Made by a program: the position numbers and the translations under genes
The notes under the pieces: model-generated
The model's database searches: none
Told to the model about the DNA's origin: nothing
Seen by the model: only the letters and a program-made list of their open reading frames with translations
Part shown: one piece after another, positions 53,133 through 61,420 of the stretch
Position numbering within the stretch: position 1 is the first letter of the stretch
How the letters are laid out: each line of letters begins with the position of its first letter
DNA from: JAWLHK01 sp041690355 [NCBI: bacterium]
Lineage (GTDB): Bacteria > J088 > JAWLBW01
Direction of reading: 5' to 3'
NCBI GenBank assembly: GCA_041690355.1
Contig: JAWLHK010000026.1
Location: 5,745 to 69,744 of the forward strand
Length of the DNA: 64,000 bases

Positions 53133-54770
53133 TCAGGAGAGCGCGGCTTCGACCAGGCTCTTGGCGACGACGCGCAGGGCGAGCACTTCTTCGGCGCCCT
53201 CGAAGATCGAGAGCACGCGGGCGTCGACGAAGTAGCGGCTGACGTTGAACTCTTCGGCATAGCCCATGCCGCCGTGGATCTGCATGGCTTCGCGGGCGAC
53301 CCACTCGGCCTGCTTACAGGCGAACAGCTTGACCATGCTCGACTCCATCTGGCCGTTCCCCTCGTCGACCAGGCGCGCGGCCTGGTAGGTGAACTGACGG
53401 ATGACGTGAATCAGCATGGCCATGCGCGCGATCTTGTACTGCGTGAGCGGATAGTTGAACTCGGGCTGCCCGAAGATCTTGCGCTCCTGCGCATACGTGA
53501 AGCCCGCTTCGTAGGCCGCCTGCATGACCCCGAGCGCGCGCGCGGCGGTCTGGAGGCGGCCGCCGGCGAACCCGGCCATCTGCAGATAGAACCCCTTGCC
53601 GAGTCCCGCTTCGCCGCCCACGAGGTTCTTCTCGGGCACGAAGTAGTTGTCGAAGTTCACTTCGTAGGAGTGCATGCCGCGGTAGCCGAGCGTCGCGATG
53701 GCGCGGCCGCTGATCGATCCGCCTTCGGGCTGCTTGTACTCGAAGTCGTGCCCTTCGAAGACCGGCTTCTCGGCGAGCAGGATGCTGAGCCCCTTGTGCT
53801 TCGACTTCGGATCGGGATTCGTGCGGCAGAGCACGAGCAGCACGTTGGCGCGGCCGGCAAAGGTGCACCAGGTCTTCGTGCCGTTGATGATCCAGCCGCC
53901 GTCGGTCTTCGTCGCGGCGACCTTGAGGCCGGCCACGTCCGAGCCGAAGTCCGGCTCGGTCACGGCCACGCCGGCCATGACTTCGCCCGAGGCCAGCTTG
54001 GGGAGCCACTCCTGTTTCTGCTCTTCGGTTCCGCCCTTGAGCAAGGCCTTGGAGAGAATTTCGGGACGCGTGATCAGCGAACCGGCGGCGGCAAGCGAGC
54101 CGCGCGACAGCTCTTCGGTCACGACGACCATGCCGACGTTGTCGGTCTGGAAGCCGCCGTACTGCTCGGGAATGGCGATGCCGAACGTGCCCATCTCGGC
54201 CAAGCCCTGGATGATCTCTTCGGGAACCAGCAGGTCGTGACGGTGAATCTTCTCGGCCAGCGGCATGACCTTGTCGACGGCGAACTTGCGGAACGGGTCG
54301 CGGATCGCTTCCTGATCTTCGGTCAGCCCGAGGATCGCCGTCTTGCCCTCGGCCAGGTCCTTCGCGACCGTTTCGTACTGCTCGGGGGCGAGCCACTTGT
54401 CCGTATAGGCGCGCACAGCCGGCGCGTCGAGCGCGGCAGACAGCTGCTCGATCGTCACGCCGTAGGCCTGCGGACGCGCGGCGACGCGGGTGCGGATGTT
54501 CTGCACCGTTTCGGCGAGAAACATGTGCGCGAAGGTCTCCTCCAGTTCCCCCTGGCGGCCGGCGCGCTCGACGAACGCGAACGCTTCGGACGCGGCCTGC
54601 ACTTCGGCGACCATGTAGGCGTATTCGAAGGCGGCCAGCTGGTGGCGGTCGAGCTTGGCGACGGAAATCTGTCCATTGTCAGCGCTCGCCGAGGCCAGAA
54701 AGGCGCCGACGGCATCGCAGATTTTCTGGGCGGCATCCAGAGCGGGCTGGGCGTCTTGGGGAAGAGGCAT
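53133..54770 (-). CDS. Acyl-CoA dehydrogenase, probably (2S)-methylsuccinyl-CoA dehydrogenase
   Basis: 545 residues. The acyl-CoA dehydrogenase core starts at about residue 160 (AVDKVMPLAEKIHRHDLLVP) and holds GIAIPEQYGGFQTDNVGMVV, VAVTEPDFGSDVAGLK, the GTKTWCTFAGRANVLLVL segment and QIHGGMGYAEEFNVSRYFVD. The extra N-terminal domain of about 160 residues and the total length match Mcd of the ethylmalonyl-CoA pathway, which oxidises methylsuccinyl-CoA to mesaconyl-CoA. A CoA-ester lyase gene just upstream supports this, because mesaconyl-CoA is converted to methylmalyl-CoA and then cleaved. Substrate assignment is an inference. It has its own terminator. Confidence 0.85.
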   Translation of the reverse strand: MPLPQDAQPALDAAQKICDAVGAFLASASADNGQISVAKLDRHQLAAFEYAYMVAEVQAASEAFAFVERAGRQGELEETFAHMFLAETVQNIRTRVAARPQAYGVTIEQLSAALDAPAVRAYTDKWLAPEQYETVAKDLAEGKTAILGLTEDQEAIRDPFRKFAVDKVMPLAEKIHRHDLLVPEEIIQGLAEMGTFGIAIPEQYGGFQTDNVGMVVVTEELSRGSLAAAGSLITRPEILSKALLKGGTEEQKQEWLPKLASGEVMAGVAVTEPDFGSDVAGLKVAATKTDGGWIINGTKTWCTFAGRANVLLVLCRTNPDPKSKHKGLSILLAEKPVFEGHDFEYKQPEGGSISGRAIATLGYRGMHSYEVNFDNYFVPEKNLVGGEAGLGKGFYLQMAGFAGGRLQTAARALGVMQAAYEAGFTYAQERKIFGQPEFNYPLTQYKIARMAMLIHVIRQFTYQAARLVDEGNGQMESSMVKLFACKQAEWVAREAMQIHGGMGYAEEFNVSRYFVDARVLSIFEGAEEVLALRVVAKSLVEAALS

Positions 54771-54829
54771 GGGTTTCTTCCAGGTAAAGCAGGGTTAAGG
54801 AATTCGAATGCGCGGAAAAGTTCCGCGTG

Positions 54830-54872
54830 AAAAAAAGAGCCGCCCCGGCGGAAAAGGGTTCCGCGGGGCGGC
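54830..54872 (-). terminator. Rho-independent terminator of the CoA-ester lyase gene
   Basis: On the minus strand a long stem (GCCGCCCC with GGGGCGGC, then GCGGAA with TTCCGC across a one-base bulge) is followed by T7. A second perfect 7-bp hairpin (CGCGGAA arms) lies at 54811-54827. Confidence 0.9.
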
Positions 54873-54879
54873 CGTGGAA

Positions 54880-55878
54880 TCAGACCGGCTGCGCCAGCCA
54901 GCCCTTGACCTCTTCGGGAAGGGCCAGGCCAGAAACGTGGGCGCGCTGCACCAGCTCCCAGAAGTAGCGGTAGGTGGCGCGATCGTGCAGGTCGCCCTTG
55001 TACTGAATCGGGCCCCAATTGACCTTCTGGGCCTCGATGAGAATCTGGGCGCCGTCCTGCACTTCGGAGTAGTCGGGCTGCATGGCCGCGACGATCGAAT
55101 CGATCTGCAGGGGATAAATCGACCACATGCGCAGGAAGCCGAACTCGTTACGGGCGCGGCTGGCGTCCTGGTAGGTCTGGTAGACGTTCTTGAGGTCGAG
55201 CGTCACGTTGTGGGCCGGGATGACGCCGTTCGTGAGCGCGGCGGCGACCATCTCGCTCTTGGCGCGATGGAGCAGGGCGTGGTCGAACTGGCCCGGGCTC
55301 TTCATGGCCGAGGCGGGGATGGCGCCGTGGTGGCCCGAGATGAAGTCCATCAGACCGAAGTCGAGCACCTGCAGCCAGGGAAGCTTGGCGATGTCCCAGA
55401 CTTCGTGCAGCGCGCCGTGCGTTTCGATCAGCACGTGGATGGGAATCTCACGCTTGATGCCCGCCTTGGCGGCCGTCTTCTGGATGTAGTCGATGACTTC
55501 GGCGACCTGGGCGGCCTTCGTGGGCTTCGGGATCGTGATGTAGGCGAGCCGCTCGCCGGCGCCGGGAACGAGGATGTCGACGTCCTGCTTCCACAGGGCG
55601 TGTTCGGGATCGTGGATGCGCACGCCGGCCTGGTTGCGCTTGTTCAGGTCGCTGTTGACCATGCGCACGACCATCTCGGCATGCTCTTTCTCCTTGCCGG
55701 CCTGCGCGCCGTCTTCACAGTCGCAGGTGATGTCGAAGACGCCGCCCTTCTTGTCCTGCAGTTCGAGGGCTTTCGTGATCAGCTTCTCCGAGCCGGCGAA
55801 GTGCTCGCAGGCGGGGATGATCGGGAAGGGCTTTTCGCCTTCGAACAGGGCGTCGTTGGGATGAATCAGAGCGCTCAT
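54880..55878 (-). CDS. HpcH/HpaI-family CoA-ester lyase, probable malyl-/methylmalyl-CoA lyase
   Basis: 332 residues from the ATG at 55878 (GGAG 8 nt upstream). TIM-barrel citrate-lyase-beta-like sequence: FDITCDCEDGAQAGKEKEHA (the acidic metal site), GVRIHDPEHALWKQDVDILV, YITIPKPTKAAQVAEVIDYI, IPIHVLIETHGALHEVWDIA and LDFGLMDFISGHHGAIP. The family cleaves or forms malyl-CoA-type thioesters. Encoded directly upstream of the Mcd-like dehydrogenase, it fits the L-malyl-CoA/beta-methylmalyl-CoA lyase step. A terminator lies between the two genes, so mcd may need its own promoter. Confidence 0.85.
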   Translation of the reverse strand: MSALIHPNDALFEGEKPFPIIPACEHFAGSEKLITKALELQDKKGGVFDITCDCEDGAQAGKEKEHAEMVVRMVNSDLNKRNQAGVRIHDPEHALWKQDVDILVPGAGERLAYITIPKPTKAAQVAEVIDYIQKTAAKAGIKREIPIHVLIETHGALHEVWDIAKLPWLQVLDFGLMDFISGHHGAIPASAMKSPGQFDHALLHRAKSEMVAAALTNGVIPAHNVTLDLKNVYQTYQDASRARNEFGFLRMWSIYPLQIDSIVAAMQPDYSEVQDGAQILIEAQKVNWGPIQYKGDLHDRATYRYFWELVQRAHVSGLALPEEVKGWLAQPV

Positions 55879-56104
55879 GGCAGAATCTCCGCGCGCAGGT
55901 CCGGGACCCGCGGTTCTGGTGGCAAGGTTACGTCGCAAAATCCGGGGCCATACCCGCTCGCGCGAGTCGGCCTTCGAAAACCGGGCAAAATGATTATTTT
56001 ATCCGGGTCTGACGGGGTGCGTCAAACGTTTCTCCTCGTACCCGCGCGGGGGTTGGGCACTCTCCGACCTCATCGCTCCGGCCGTCAAAAAGGACCGGGC
56101 ATTT

Positions 56105-56263
56105 CACGCGGAGCCGCGGAGACGCGGAGAGGAAATACTCAGCAGGAGCGCTTCTTTACATTCTGAAAGCGAGCCCTCACCCTATCCCGTAACCTCGTCC
56201 TGGCCGGATGATTTTCCTCAGAAAATGTCCTTGTTTCTCTCCGCGACTCCGCGGCTCCGCGTG
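56105..56263. repeat. Long imperfect inverted repeat in the htpX-lyase gap
   Basis: CACGCGGAGCCGCGGAG (start of the left arm, 56105-56135) is mirrored at 56234-56263 over about 30 nt with one gap and one mismatch, 100 nt apart. The gap (55879-56349) contains no gene. The arms are built of GCGGAG-type near-repeats. Confidence 0.8.
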
Positions 56264-56293
56264 GGATAGGCACTCCCCCACCTACGCGAGGAC

Positions 56294-56326
56294 AAAAAAA
56301 GACGCCGGGGGGATGTTCCCGGCGTC
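56294..56326 (-). terminator. Rho-independent terminator of htpX
   Basis: On the minus strand an AGACGCCGGG...CCCGGCGTCT stem is followed by seven T. Confidence 0.9.
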
Positions 56327-56349
56327 TGGAATTCAGGCGGATACGGCGC

Positions 56350-57246
56350 TCAGCCCATCGAGACCGGACCCATCTCGAGCCGGCGGATACGCTCCGCGAG
56401 CGGCGGGTGGGTCGAGAGCATCGCCATGAGGCGGCCCGGGTTCGAGATCTTGAGCGAGGCGACCGCGGCCTGCCGGTCGTCGACCACGGCGGGGCCGTTC
56501 GCCAGGGCGCGCAGGGCCGCGATCATCTTCTCGCGGCCGGCCAGGCGTGCGCCCCCTTCGTCGGCGCGGAACTCACGCCAGCGCGAGAAGAAGGCGATCA
56601 CGAACATGCCCAGGAAGCTGAAGGCGATCTGCAGCACGATGACGGCGATGAGGTGCACCATGAAGCGCGCCTCTTCGCGCACCTGCTGGCTGATGACCCA
56701 CGCGATGATGCGGGCGAAGAACATCACGAAGGCGTTGACCACCCCCTGGATGAGCGTCATGGTGACCATGTCGCCGTTGGCGATGTGGGCGACCTCATGT
56801 CCGAGCACGCCTTCGACCGCGTCGCGATCCATGCGGTGCAGCAGGCCGCTCGAGACGGCGACGAGCGAGCGGTTCTTTGTCGGCCCGGTGGCGAACGCGT
56901 TGACCTCGGGACTGTCGTAGACCCCCACCTGCGGCATCTTCTGCAGGCCGGCCCCCTGCGCGAGGCGGTAGACCGTCTGCAGCAGCGCCTGCGCCTGCGG
57001 ATCGCGGGTTTCGGGGTCGATGACCTTGACCCCCATCATCCACTTCGCCATGATGCGCGACAGCGCCAGCGAAATGAAGGCGCCGCCCATGCCCCAGACG
57101 AGGCAGAAGATCAGCAGGGCTTCGTAATTGATCCCCTGCGCCGTCAGATAGGGCTGCACGCCCAGCAGCGACAGCACGATGGAGATCGTCGTGAGGACGA
57201 GAACGTTGATGGCGACGAACAGTGCGATGCGTTTCAGCATGGCCAT
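56350..57246 (-). CDS. htpX: HtpX inner-membrane zinc metalloprotease
   Basis: 298 residues. It degrades damaged membrane proteins at the cytoplasmic membrane. Two N-terminal membrane segments (IALFVAINVLVLTTISIVLS and a second at about 38-58), the zinc motif GHEVAH within VEGVLGHEVAHIANGDMVTM, two further hydrophobic helices and a downstream Glu (FRADEGGARLAG). An ATG two codons downstream of 57246 is an alternative start. A manganese-riboswitch-like leader lies upstream beyond one small gene, so htpX may be metal-regulated. In Enterobacteria it is normally envelope-stress-controlled. Confidence 0.96.
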   Translation of the reverse strand: MAMLKRIALFVAINVLVLTTISIVLSLLGVQPYLTAQGINYEALLIFCLVWGMGGAFISLALSRIMAKWMMGVKVIDPETRDPQAQALLQTVYRLAQGAGLQKMPQVGVYDSPEVNAFATGPTKNRSLVAVSSGLLHRMDRDAVEGVLGHEVAHIANGDMVTMTLIQGVVNAFVMFFARIIAWVISQQVREEARFMVHLIAVIVLQIAFSFLGMFVIAFFSRWREFRADEGGARLAGREKMIAALRALANGPAVVDDRQAAVASLKISNPGRLMAMLSTHPPLAERIRRLEMGPVSMG

Positions 57247-57315
57247 GGTGTTATCGGGCTCCTTGACCCTGGATGGTACTTTCCTAAACGATACCAGACT
57301 GTGACCGCGCAGGTG

Positions 57316-57570
57316 TCAAGCTGCGCGCAGAAAACGGTTCCGTCGGCGGCGCAAGGCCCCGAGCAGCCGGCGCACGGCGCGCACGCCGCTGCCGCGAAGC
57401 GGTTCGAACGGGCGCGTCCGGTGACGGACTTCGCGGGCGGGATGAGACACCCTCTCCGAGCGCACGGGCGCTCCCCAGAGGGCGCCGCTGGCTACCGCAT
57501 GCCGGTCGACGTGCACCGGCCCGGCGAAGATGAACGCCGTATGAATCATCGGAATGTTCCGCATAACCAT
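57316..57570 (-). CDS. Small basic protein downstream of the riboswitch
   Basis: 84 residues beginning MVMRNIPMIHTAFIFAGPVH and ending in an Arg-rich helix (RRLLGALRRRRNRFLRAA). I call it because AGGAGGAGGTA lies directly before the ATG at 57570 and it is the first frame after the riboswitch terminator. It ends 69 nt before htpX. No family recognised. It may be a small membrane-associated regulator, or a spurious frame in an untranslated leader. Confidence 0.48.
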   Translation of the reverse strand: MVMRNIPMIHTAFIFAGPVHVDRHAVASGALWGAPVRSERVSHPAREVRHRTRPFEPLRGSGVRAVRRLLGALRRRRNRFLRAA

Positions 57571-57622
57571 TACCTCCTCCTCTTCCCCGCCGGACCTGAC
57601 GCCCAATCGAGGGAAACCTCCT

Positions 57623-57680
57623 GAAAAAAAACAAAAGACCGCTATCCGAGCCTTGTCCAAAGGACGGCCGGATAGAGGTC
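57623..57680 (-). terminator. Expression-platform terminator of the riboswitch
   Basis: On the minus strand an arm at 57680-57669 pairs with 57648-57637 (CTATCCG/CGGATAG core), followed by a long T-rich run (57636-57623). The first arm overlaps the CCTCT that closes the aptamer P1 stem. Confidence 0.75.
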
Positions 57681-57772
57681 TTGCGACTTCGCGAGCCGGT
57701 CCGGGGTTTTCACCCGTCTTGACGAACCGGCCGACCGCTATTTGCGGCCCGCTACTCCCCTCTCAGGATCAA
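57673..57772 (-). promoter_or_regulatory. yybP-ykoY-type manganese riboswitch aptamer
   Basis: On the minus strand the leader has GAGAGGGGAGTAGC, then GGTTCGTCAAGACGG, and ends CGCAAGACCTCT. This matches the yybP-ykoY hallmarks (GGGGAGUAGC, CGUCAA.AC, GCRAGACC, P1 of GAGAGG with CCTCT). Ligand binding should stabilise P1 and prevent the overlapping terminator, giving an ON switch. It controls the small protein and perhaps htpX. In other bacteria this class often precedes mntP, alx/terC or P-type ATPases. Confidence 0.8.
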
Positions 57773-57846
57773 CGGTTTCACTATAGCAGCGCGTCCCGGG
57801 CCCGCGCAAGCAGTCGGCGCCACTTTCGGCAGAGCGCGAGGGCACC

Positions 57847-58066
57847 GGGCGCTGGTCCCTGGGCGCTGGGAGTCACTTGCGTCTTCGGCAGGTATCGAAT
57901 CCGATCGTATCGAGCCGACAGTGGGAGGCAGCGCCTGGAGCCTGGCGAGACAGGGCCGTGGGCATCCAGGCCCGCTCCCTCGCTGTCGCGTCGACTCCGT
58001 TCCCGCCGTCAGCTCGGGACGAACGGGATGAAATCGTCAATCGTCAATTGAAAATTGTCAATTGAA
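57847..58066 (+). repeat. Composite heptad element, copy 3
   Basis: GC-rich heptads at 57847-57874 (GGGCGCT, GGTCCCT, GGGCGCT, GGGAGTC), a core with CGAGCCGAC and CTCCCTCGCTGTCGCG ending CAGCTCGGGACGAACGG, and five heptads at 58032-58066 (AATCGTC, AATCGTC, AATTGAA, AATTGTC, AATTGAA). It is the closest relative of copy 1. Its right end overlaps the trp promoter. Confidence 0.9.
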
Positions 58067-58083
58067 GGTGTCTCTGGTAGCCT
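58055..58083 (+). promoter_or_regulatory. Candidate trp promoter, -35 inside a heptad array
   Basis: TTGTCA (58055-58060), 17-bp spacer, TAGCCT (58078-58083). The transcript would start at or within a base or two of the leader ATG at 58090. Confidence 0.5.
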
Positions 58084-58089
58084 GATGGC

Positions 58090-58143
58090 ATGTTCACGAC
58101 CTGCATCCCTTCGCGCCAGTGGTGGTGGCTGCCCAACCGGTAG
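58090..58143 (+). CDS. trpL: trp operon leader peptide
   Basis: 17 codons plus stop, MFTTCIPSRQWWWLPNR, with three consecutive Trp codons (58120-58128). It lies directly upstream of trpE(G). No Shine-Dalgarno is visible, and the inferred promoter would make the mRNA leaderless. Sinorhizobium meliloti trpL is likewise a leaderless WWW peptide upstream of trpE(G). Ribosome stalling at the Trp codons would sense tryptophanyl-tRNA. Confidence 0.85.
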   Translation: MFTTCIPSRQWWWLPNR

Positions 58144-58210
58144 CCGCTCGCTGAACGACTGTATGCATCAACGGGCCGCGGCTACCTTCGGGTTCCCGCG
58201 GCCTGCGCGT
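58139..58210 (+). promoter_or_regulatory. Transcription attenuator of trpE(G)
   Basis: Region 1, GGTAGCCGC (58139-58147), overlaps the leader stop codon and pairs perfectly with GCGGCTACC (58178-58186). That segment overlaps GGCCGCGG (58174-58181), which instead pairs with CCGCGGCC (58196-58203) to form a terminator followed by a short T run. A ribosome stalled at Trp leaves region 1 free (antiterminator); a ribosome reaching the stop covers region 1 (terminator). Confidence 0.82.
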
Positions 58211-58301
58211 TTTCGTCCCCCCCCCGCACGCAGCCCGGACCCGAAGGCGCCCGCCCCAGACGGGATCCCATGAAGAAACGATCCCTACGGAGACGAAGAC
58301 C

Positions 58302-60452
58302 ATGACCTCGACCCTGTCCCTGAAAACCCGCGGCGGCCTGGCGCTGGAGCGATCCACGCGCGCCCTGGCCTACCCCTTCGATCTCGCCGCCTTCGCCGAA
58401 CGCCTCGATACGCACCGCGGCGCCATCTTCGCCAGCGGCCACGAGGCCCCCGGCCGCTACGCCCGCTGGGACCTCGCCTTCATCGATCCGCCGCTGGAGC
58501 TGACGGCACGCGGCCTCGCGTTCACCCTGCGCGCCCTGAACGCGCGCGGACGGGTGATGCTCCCCGCCTTCGACCAGGCCCTGCGCGAGGCGCCCGAGGC
58601 GTTCACCCTCGAAGCAGACGCCGACGAGATCCGGGGCACGATGGCGCCGCCGCCGGAGCGCATCCGCGAAGAAGAGCGCCTGCGCCGGCCCACCGCGCTC
58701 ACCGTGGTGCGCGCCCTGCTGCGCTTTCTCGCCGCCGACGACCCGCACCTCGGCTTCTACGGCGCCTTCGGATACGAGCTCGCCTTTCGCTTCGAGCCGA
58801 TTCGCCCCCTGCGCGAGCGCGACGGACGCGAACGCGACGTGCACCTCTACCTCCCCGACGCGCTCGTCGTCGCCGACCACCACCGGCAGACCGTCCAGGA
58901 GTTCCGCTACGAATTCCACGTCGACGGCGGAACCACGGCCGACCTGCCCCGCGACGGCGAACCGATCCCCTACCGCCCCGGAACCGAATCGCCGCTGCGG
59001 TCTGACTTCACGCCGGCCGAATACGAGGCGGCCGTCGAGCGGGTGCGCGAAGGCTGCCGCAAGGGCGATTACTTCGAAGTCGTCCCCTCCCGCCGGTTTT
59101 CGGCCGGATACGCGGGAACGCCGCATGAGCTCTTTCTCGAGCTGCACCGCGCCAACCCCAGCCCCTACGAATTCCTCCTCCACCTCGGCGATCAGCACCT
59201 GGTGGGCGCCTCGCCCGAGATGTTCGTGAAGGTCGAAGGGCGCCGGGTCGAAACCTGCCCCATCTCGGGGACGGCGGCGCGCGGCCGCGACGCCATGGAA
59301 GACGCCGAGCGCATCCGCGAACTCCTCGATTCCGCCAAGGAAGAAGCCGAACTCACGATGTGCACCGACGTCGACCGCAACGACAAGGCGCGGGTCTGCA
59401 AGCCGGGCAGCATCGAAATCATCGGCCGGCGCATGGTCGAAACCTACTCCCGCCTCTTTCACACCGTCGACCACGTCATCGGTACCCTGCGCGACGACTG
59501 CGACGCCCTCGACGCCTTCGCCGCGCACCTGTGGGCCTGCACGCTGACCGGCGCGCCCAAGCCGGCGGCAATGCAGGAGATCGAAGCCATCGAACGCTCG
59601 CCGCGCGAATGGTACGGCGGCGCGGTCGGCGTCCTGCGCGCCGACGGCACCGTGAACACGGGCATCACGATCCGCACGCTGCAGCTGCGCGACGGCGAGG
59701 CCCACCTGCGCGTCGGCGCCACCCTGCTCTACCATTCGGAGCCTGAAGCCGAAGAGCGCGAGACGCGCATCAAGGCCTCGGCCTTTCTCGATGCGCTCCT
59801 GCAGCGCAAGGCCGAACCCGAGGGGCGCGGCTTCGAGATGACGGTCATGCCGGCGCCGCGCGTTCTCTTCGTCGACCACGAAGATTCCTTCGTGCACAAC
59901 CTGGCCTCCTACGTACGCGAAACGGGAGCGCAGGTCGTCACCTATCGCTCGGGTTTCGATCCGTCACTGCTCGACGAAGAGAAGCCCGACCTGGTCTTTC
60001 TCTCGCCCGGCCCGGGGAGCCCCGAGCAGCGCGGCGTGCCCGATCTCGTGCGCGCCTGCGCCGAACGCGGTCTTCCGGTTTTCGGCGTCTGTCTCGGTCT
60101 GCAAGGGATGGTACAGGCGTTCGGGGGAGAACTGGGCGTGCTCCCGGTGCCGCATCACGGCGTTCCGTCAGACATCGAGAACAATGGCGAGGGGATCTTC
60201 GAGGGCTTCCCCGCGGAGTTCCGCGCGGGACGCTATCATTCCCTCTACGCCGTGGAAGGGCGCCTGCCGGCGGACCTGGAGATCACGGCGCGCAGCGAAG
60301 ACGGCGTCATCATGGCCGTCCGCCACCGCACCCTGCCGATGGCCGCCGTGCAGTTCCACCCAGAATCGCTGCTCACCCTCGGCGACCAGCTGGGGCGGCG
60401 GCTGATTCGGAACGTCGTGGCGAGTGTCGCGAAGCTGCGCATGGGTTCCTGA
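58302..60452 (+). CDS. trpE(G): Anthranilate synthase, fused TrpE-TrpG
   Basis: 716 residues. It makes anthranilate from chorismate and glutamine, the first step of tryptophan synthesis. The TrpE part (to about residue 510) has GAFGYELAFRFEPIR, FEVVPSRRFSAGY, SPEMFVKVEGRRVETCPISG, ELTMCTDVDRNDKARVC and GAPKPAAMQEIEAIE. The TrpG glutaminase part has LFVDHEDSFVHNLASYVR, LSPGPGSP, the nucleophile Cys in GVCLGLQGMVQAFGG and HPES near the end. Fused enzymes occur in Rhizobiales, Legionella and some other bacteria. Controlled by the leader attenuator. Confidence 0.97.
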   Translation: MTSTLSLKTRGGLALERSTRALAYPFDLAAFAERLDTHRGAIFASGHEAPGRYARWDLAFIDPPLELTARGLAFTLRALNARGRVMLPAFDQALREAPEAFTLEADADEIRGTMAPPPERIREEERLRRPTALTVVRALLRFLAADDPHLGFYGAFGYELAFRFEPIRPLRERDGRERDVHLYLPDALVVADHHRQTVQEFRYEFHVDGGTTADLPRDGEPIPYRPGTESPLRSDFTPAEYEAAVERVREGCRKGDYFEVVPSRRFSAGYAGTPHELFLELHRANPSPYEFLLHLGDQHLVGASPEMFVKVEGRRVETCPISGTAARGRDAMEDAERIRELLDSAKEEAELTMCTDVDRNDKARVCKPGSIEIIGRRMVETYSRLFHTVDHVIGTLRDDCDALDAFAAHLWACTLTGAPKPAAMQEIEAIERSPREWYGGAVGVLRADGTVNTGITIRTLQLRDGEAHLRVGATLLYHSEPEAEERETRIKASAFLDALLQRKAEPEGRGFEMTVMPAPRVLFVDHEDSFVHNLASYVRETGAQVVTYRSGFDPSLLDEEKPDLVFLSPGPGSPEQRGVPDLVRACAERGLPVFGVCLGLQGMVQAFGGELGVLPVPHHGVPSDIENNGEGIFEGFPAEFRAGRYHSLYAVEGRLPADLEITARSEDGVIMAVRHRTLPMAAVQFHPESLLTLGDQLGRRLIRNVVASVAKLRMGS

Positions 60453-60528
60453 CTCCGCGCATTTGACAGCGAGGGGAACCGAGGGGTTTACTGAGGCACG
60501 GAGGTACCGTACGTTGCCCCCCGTTTCC

Positions 60529-61413
60529 ATGAAGAAGGCCAAGCGTTCACCAGAGACTTCCGGCGTGAATTCCGGCGAGGATTTCGGCGACGGCCGGTAC
60601 CGCCCGTTCTCACCCGCGCAGCGGAGCCGGGCCGGCCGCAACGTCGCCCGGTTCTTCGCCGGCTGGCGCAAACTCGTCGACCCCGTGTTCTTCGGCAGCG
60701 AGAACATTCCGCCCCAGGGCCCCACGCTCTGGGTCGGCAACCACTCGCTGCTCGCCTTCGCCGACCTCGGCCTCATGATGGCCGAACTCTACGAGCGCCA
60801 CGGCATCGTCCTGCGCGGTCTCGGGGAACATGCGCACTTCAAGATTCCCCTCTGGCGATCGATGCTCGGGGCGCACGGCGCCATCGACGGCACGCCCGCG
60901 AACTGCGCGGCGGCCATGCAGGCGGGCGATCACCTGCTCGTGTTTCCCGGCGGCGGCGGCGAGGTGCTCAAGCGCCGACAGGACAAACACAAGCTGCTGT
61001 GGAAGAAGCGAACCGGTTTCGCCCGGCTCGCCATCGAGAACCGCTGTCCGATCGTTCCCTTCGCGGCGGTCGGCGCCGACGACTGCTGGGACATCGTTTC
61101 GGACAACGACCTGATGCGCAACACGCGGCTCGGGCGCTGGCTCTGGACACGCACGGGATTCAAGCCTGACGAGGTGCCCCCGATTCTCAAGGGGATCGGT
61201 CCGACGCCACTGCCGAGGCCGGAGCGGATCTACTTCCGCTTCTTCCCCCCGATTTCACCGGAGCCCTATGCGGAACTTCCGGCCGACGCGCGCGCCATGG
61301 CCCTGCGGCAGGACGTCGAGCGCATCGTGCAGGGCGGCATTGACGAGCTGCTCGCCTACCGGGAGCGGGATCCCTTACGCAGCTTCAGCGCGCGGCTCCT
61401 GCCGCGCATGTAG
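60529..61413 (+). CDS. Lysophospholipid acyltransferase-family protein
   Basis: 294 residues from the ATG at 60529. VFFGSENIPPQGPTLWVGNH, then SLLAFADLGLM, contains an HX4D-like site (NHSLLAFAD). GLGEHAHFKIPLWRSMLGAHG and LVFPGGGGEVLKRRQDK (the FPGG motif) place it with PlsC/TMEM68-like acyltransferases. It probably acylates glycerolipids at the cytoplasmic membrane; substrate unknown. It follows trpE(G) by 76 nt and may be cotranscribed. A composite heptad element begins 7 nt after its stop. Confidence 0.9.
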   Translation: MKKAKRSPETSGVNSGEDFGDGRYRPFSPAQRSRAGRNVARFFAGWRKLVDPVFFGSENIPPQGPTLWVGNHSLLAFADLGLMMAELYERHGIVLRGLGEHAHFKIPLWRSMLGAHGAIDGTPANCAAAMQAGDHLLVFPGGGGEVLKRRQDKHKLLWKKRTGFARLAIENRCPIVPFAAVGADDCWDIVSDNDLMRNTRLGRWLWTRTGFKPDEVPPILKGIGPTPLPRPERIYFRFFPPISPEPYAELPADARAMALRQDVERIVQGGIDELLAYRERDPLRSFSARLLPRM

Positions 61414-61420
61414 CGGGCAC

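Noticed and set aside
57673-57772. The manganese riboswitch as the regulator of alx
   Set aside because: alx lies 4 kb away, on the same strand but upstream, and is coupled to thiC, so the leader cannot precede it.
58055-58273. A 72-codon frame across the trp leader
   Set aside because: It overlaps the attenuator stems and the WWW leader peptide and has no protein family character.
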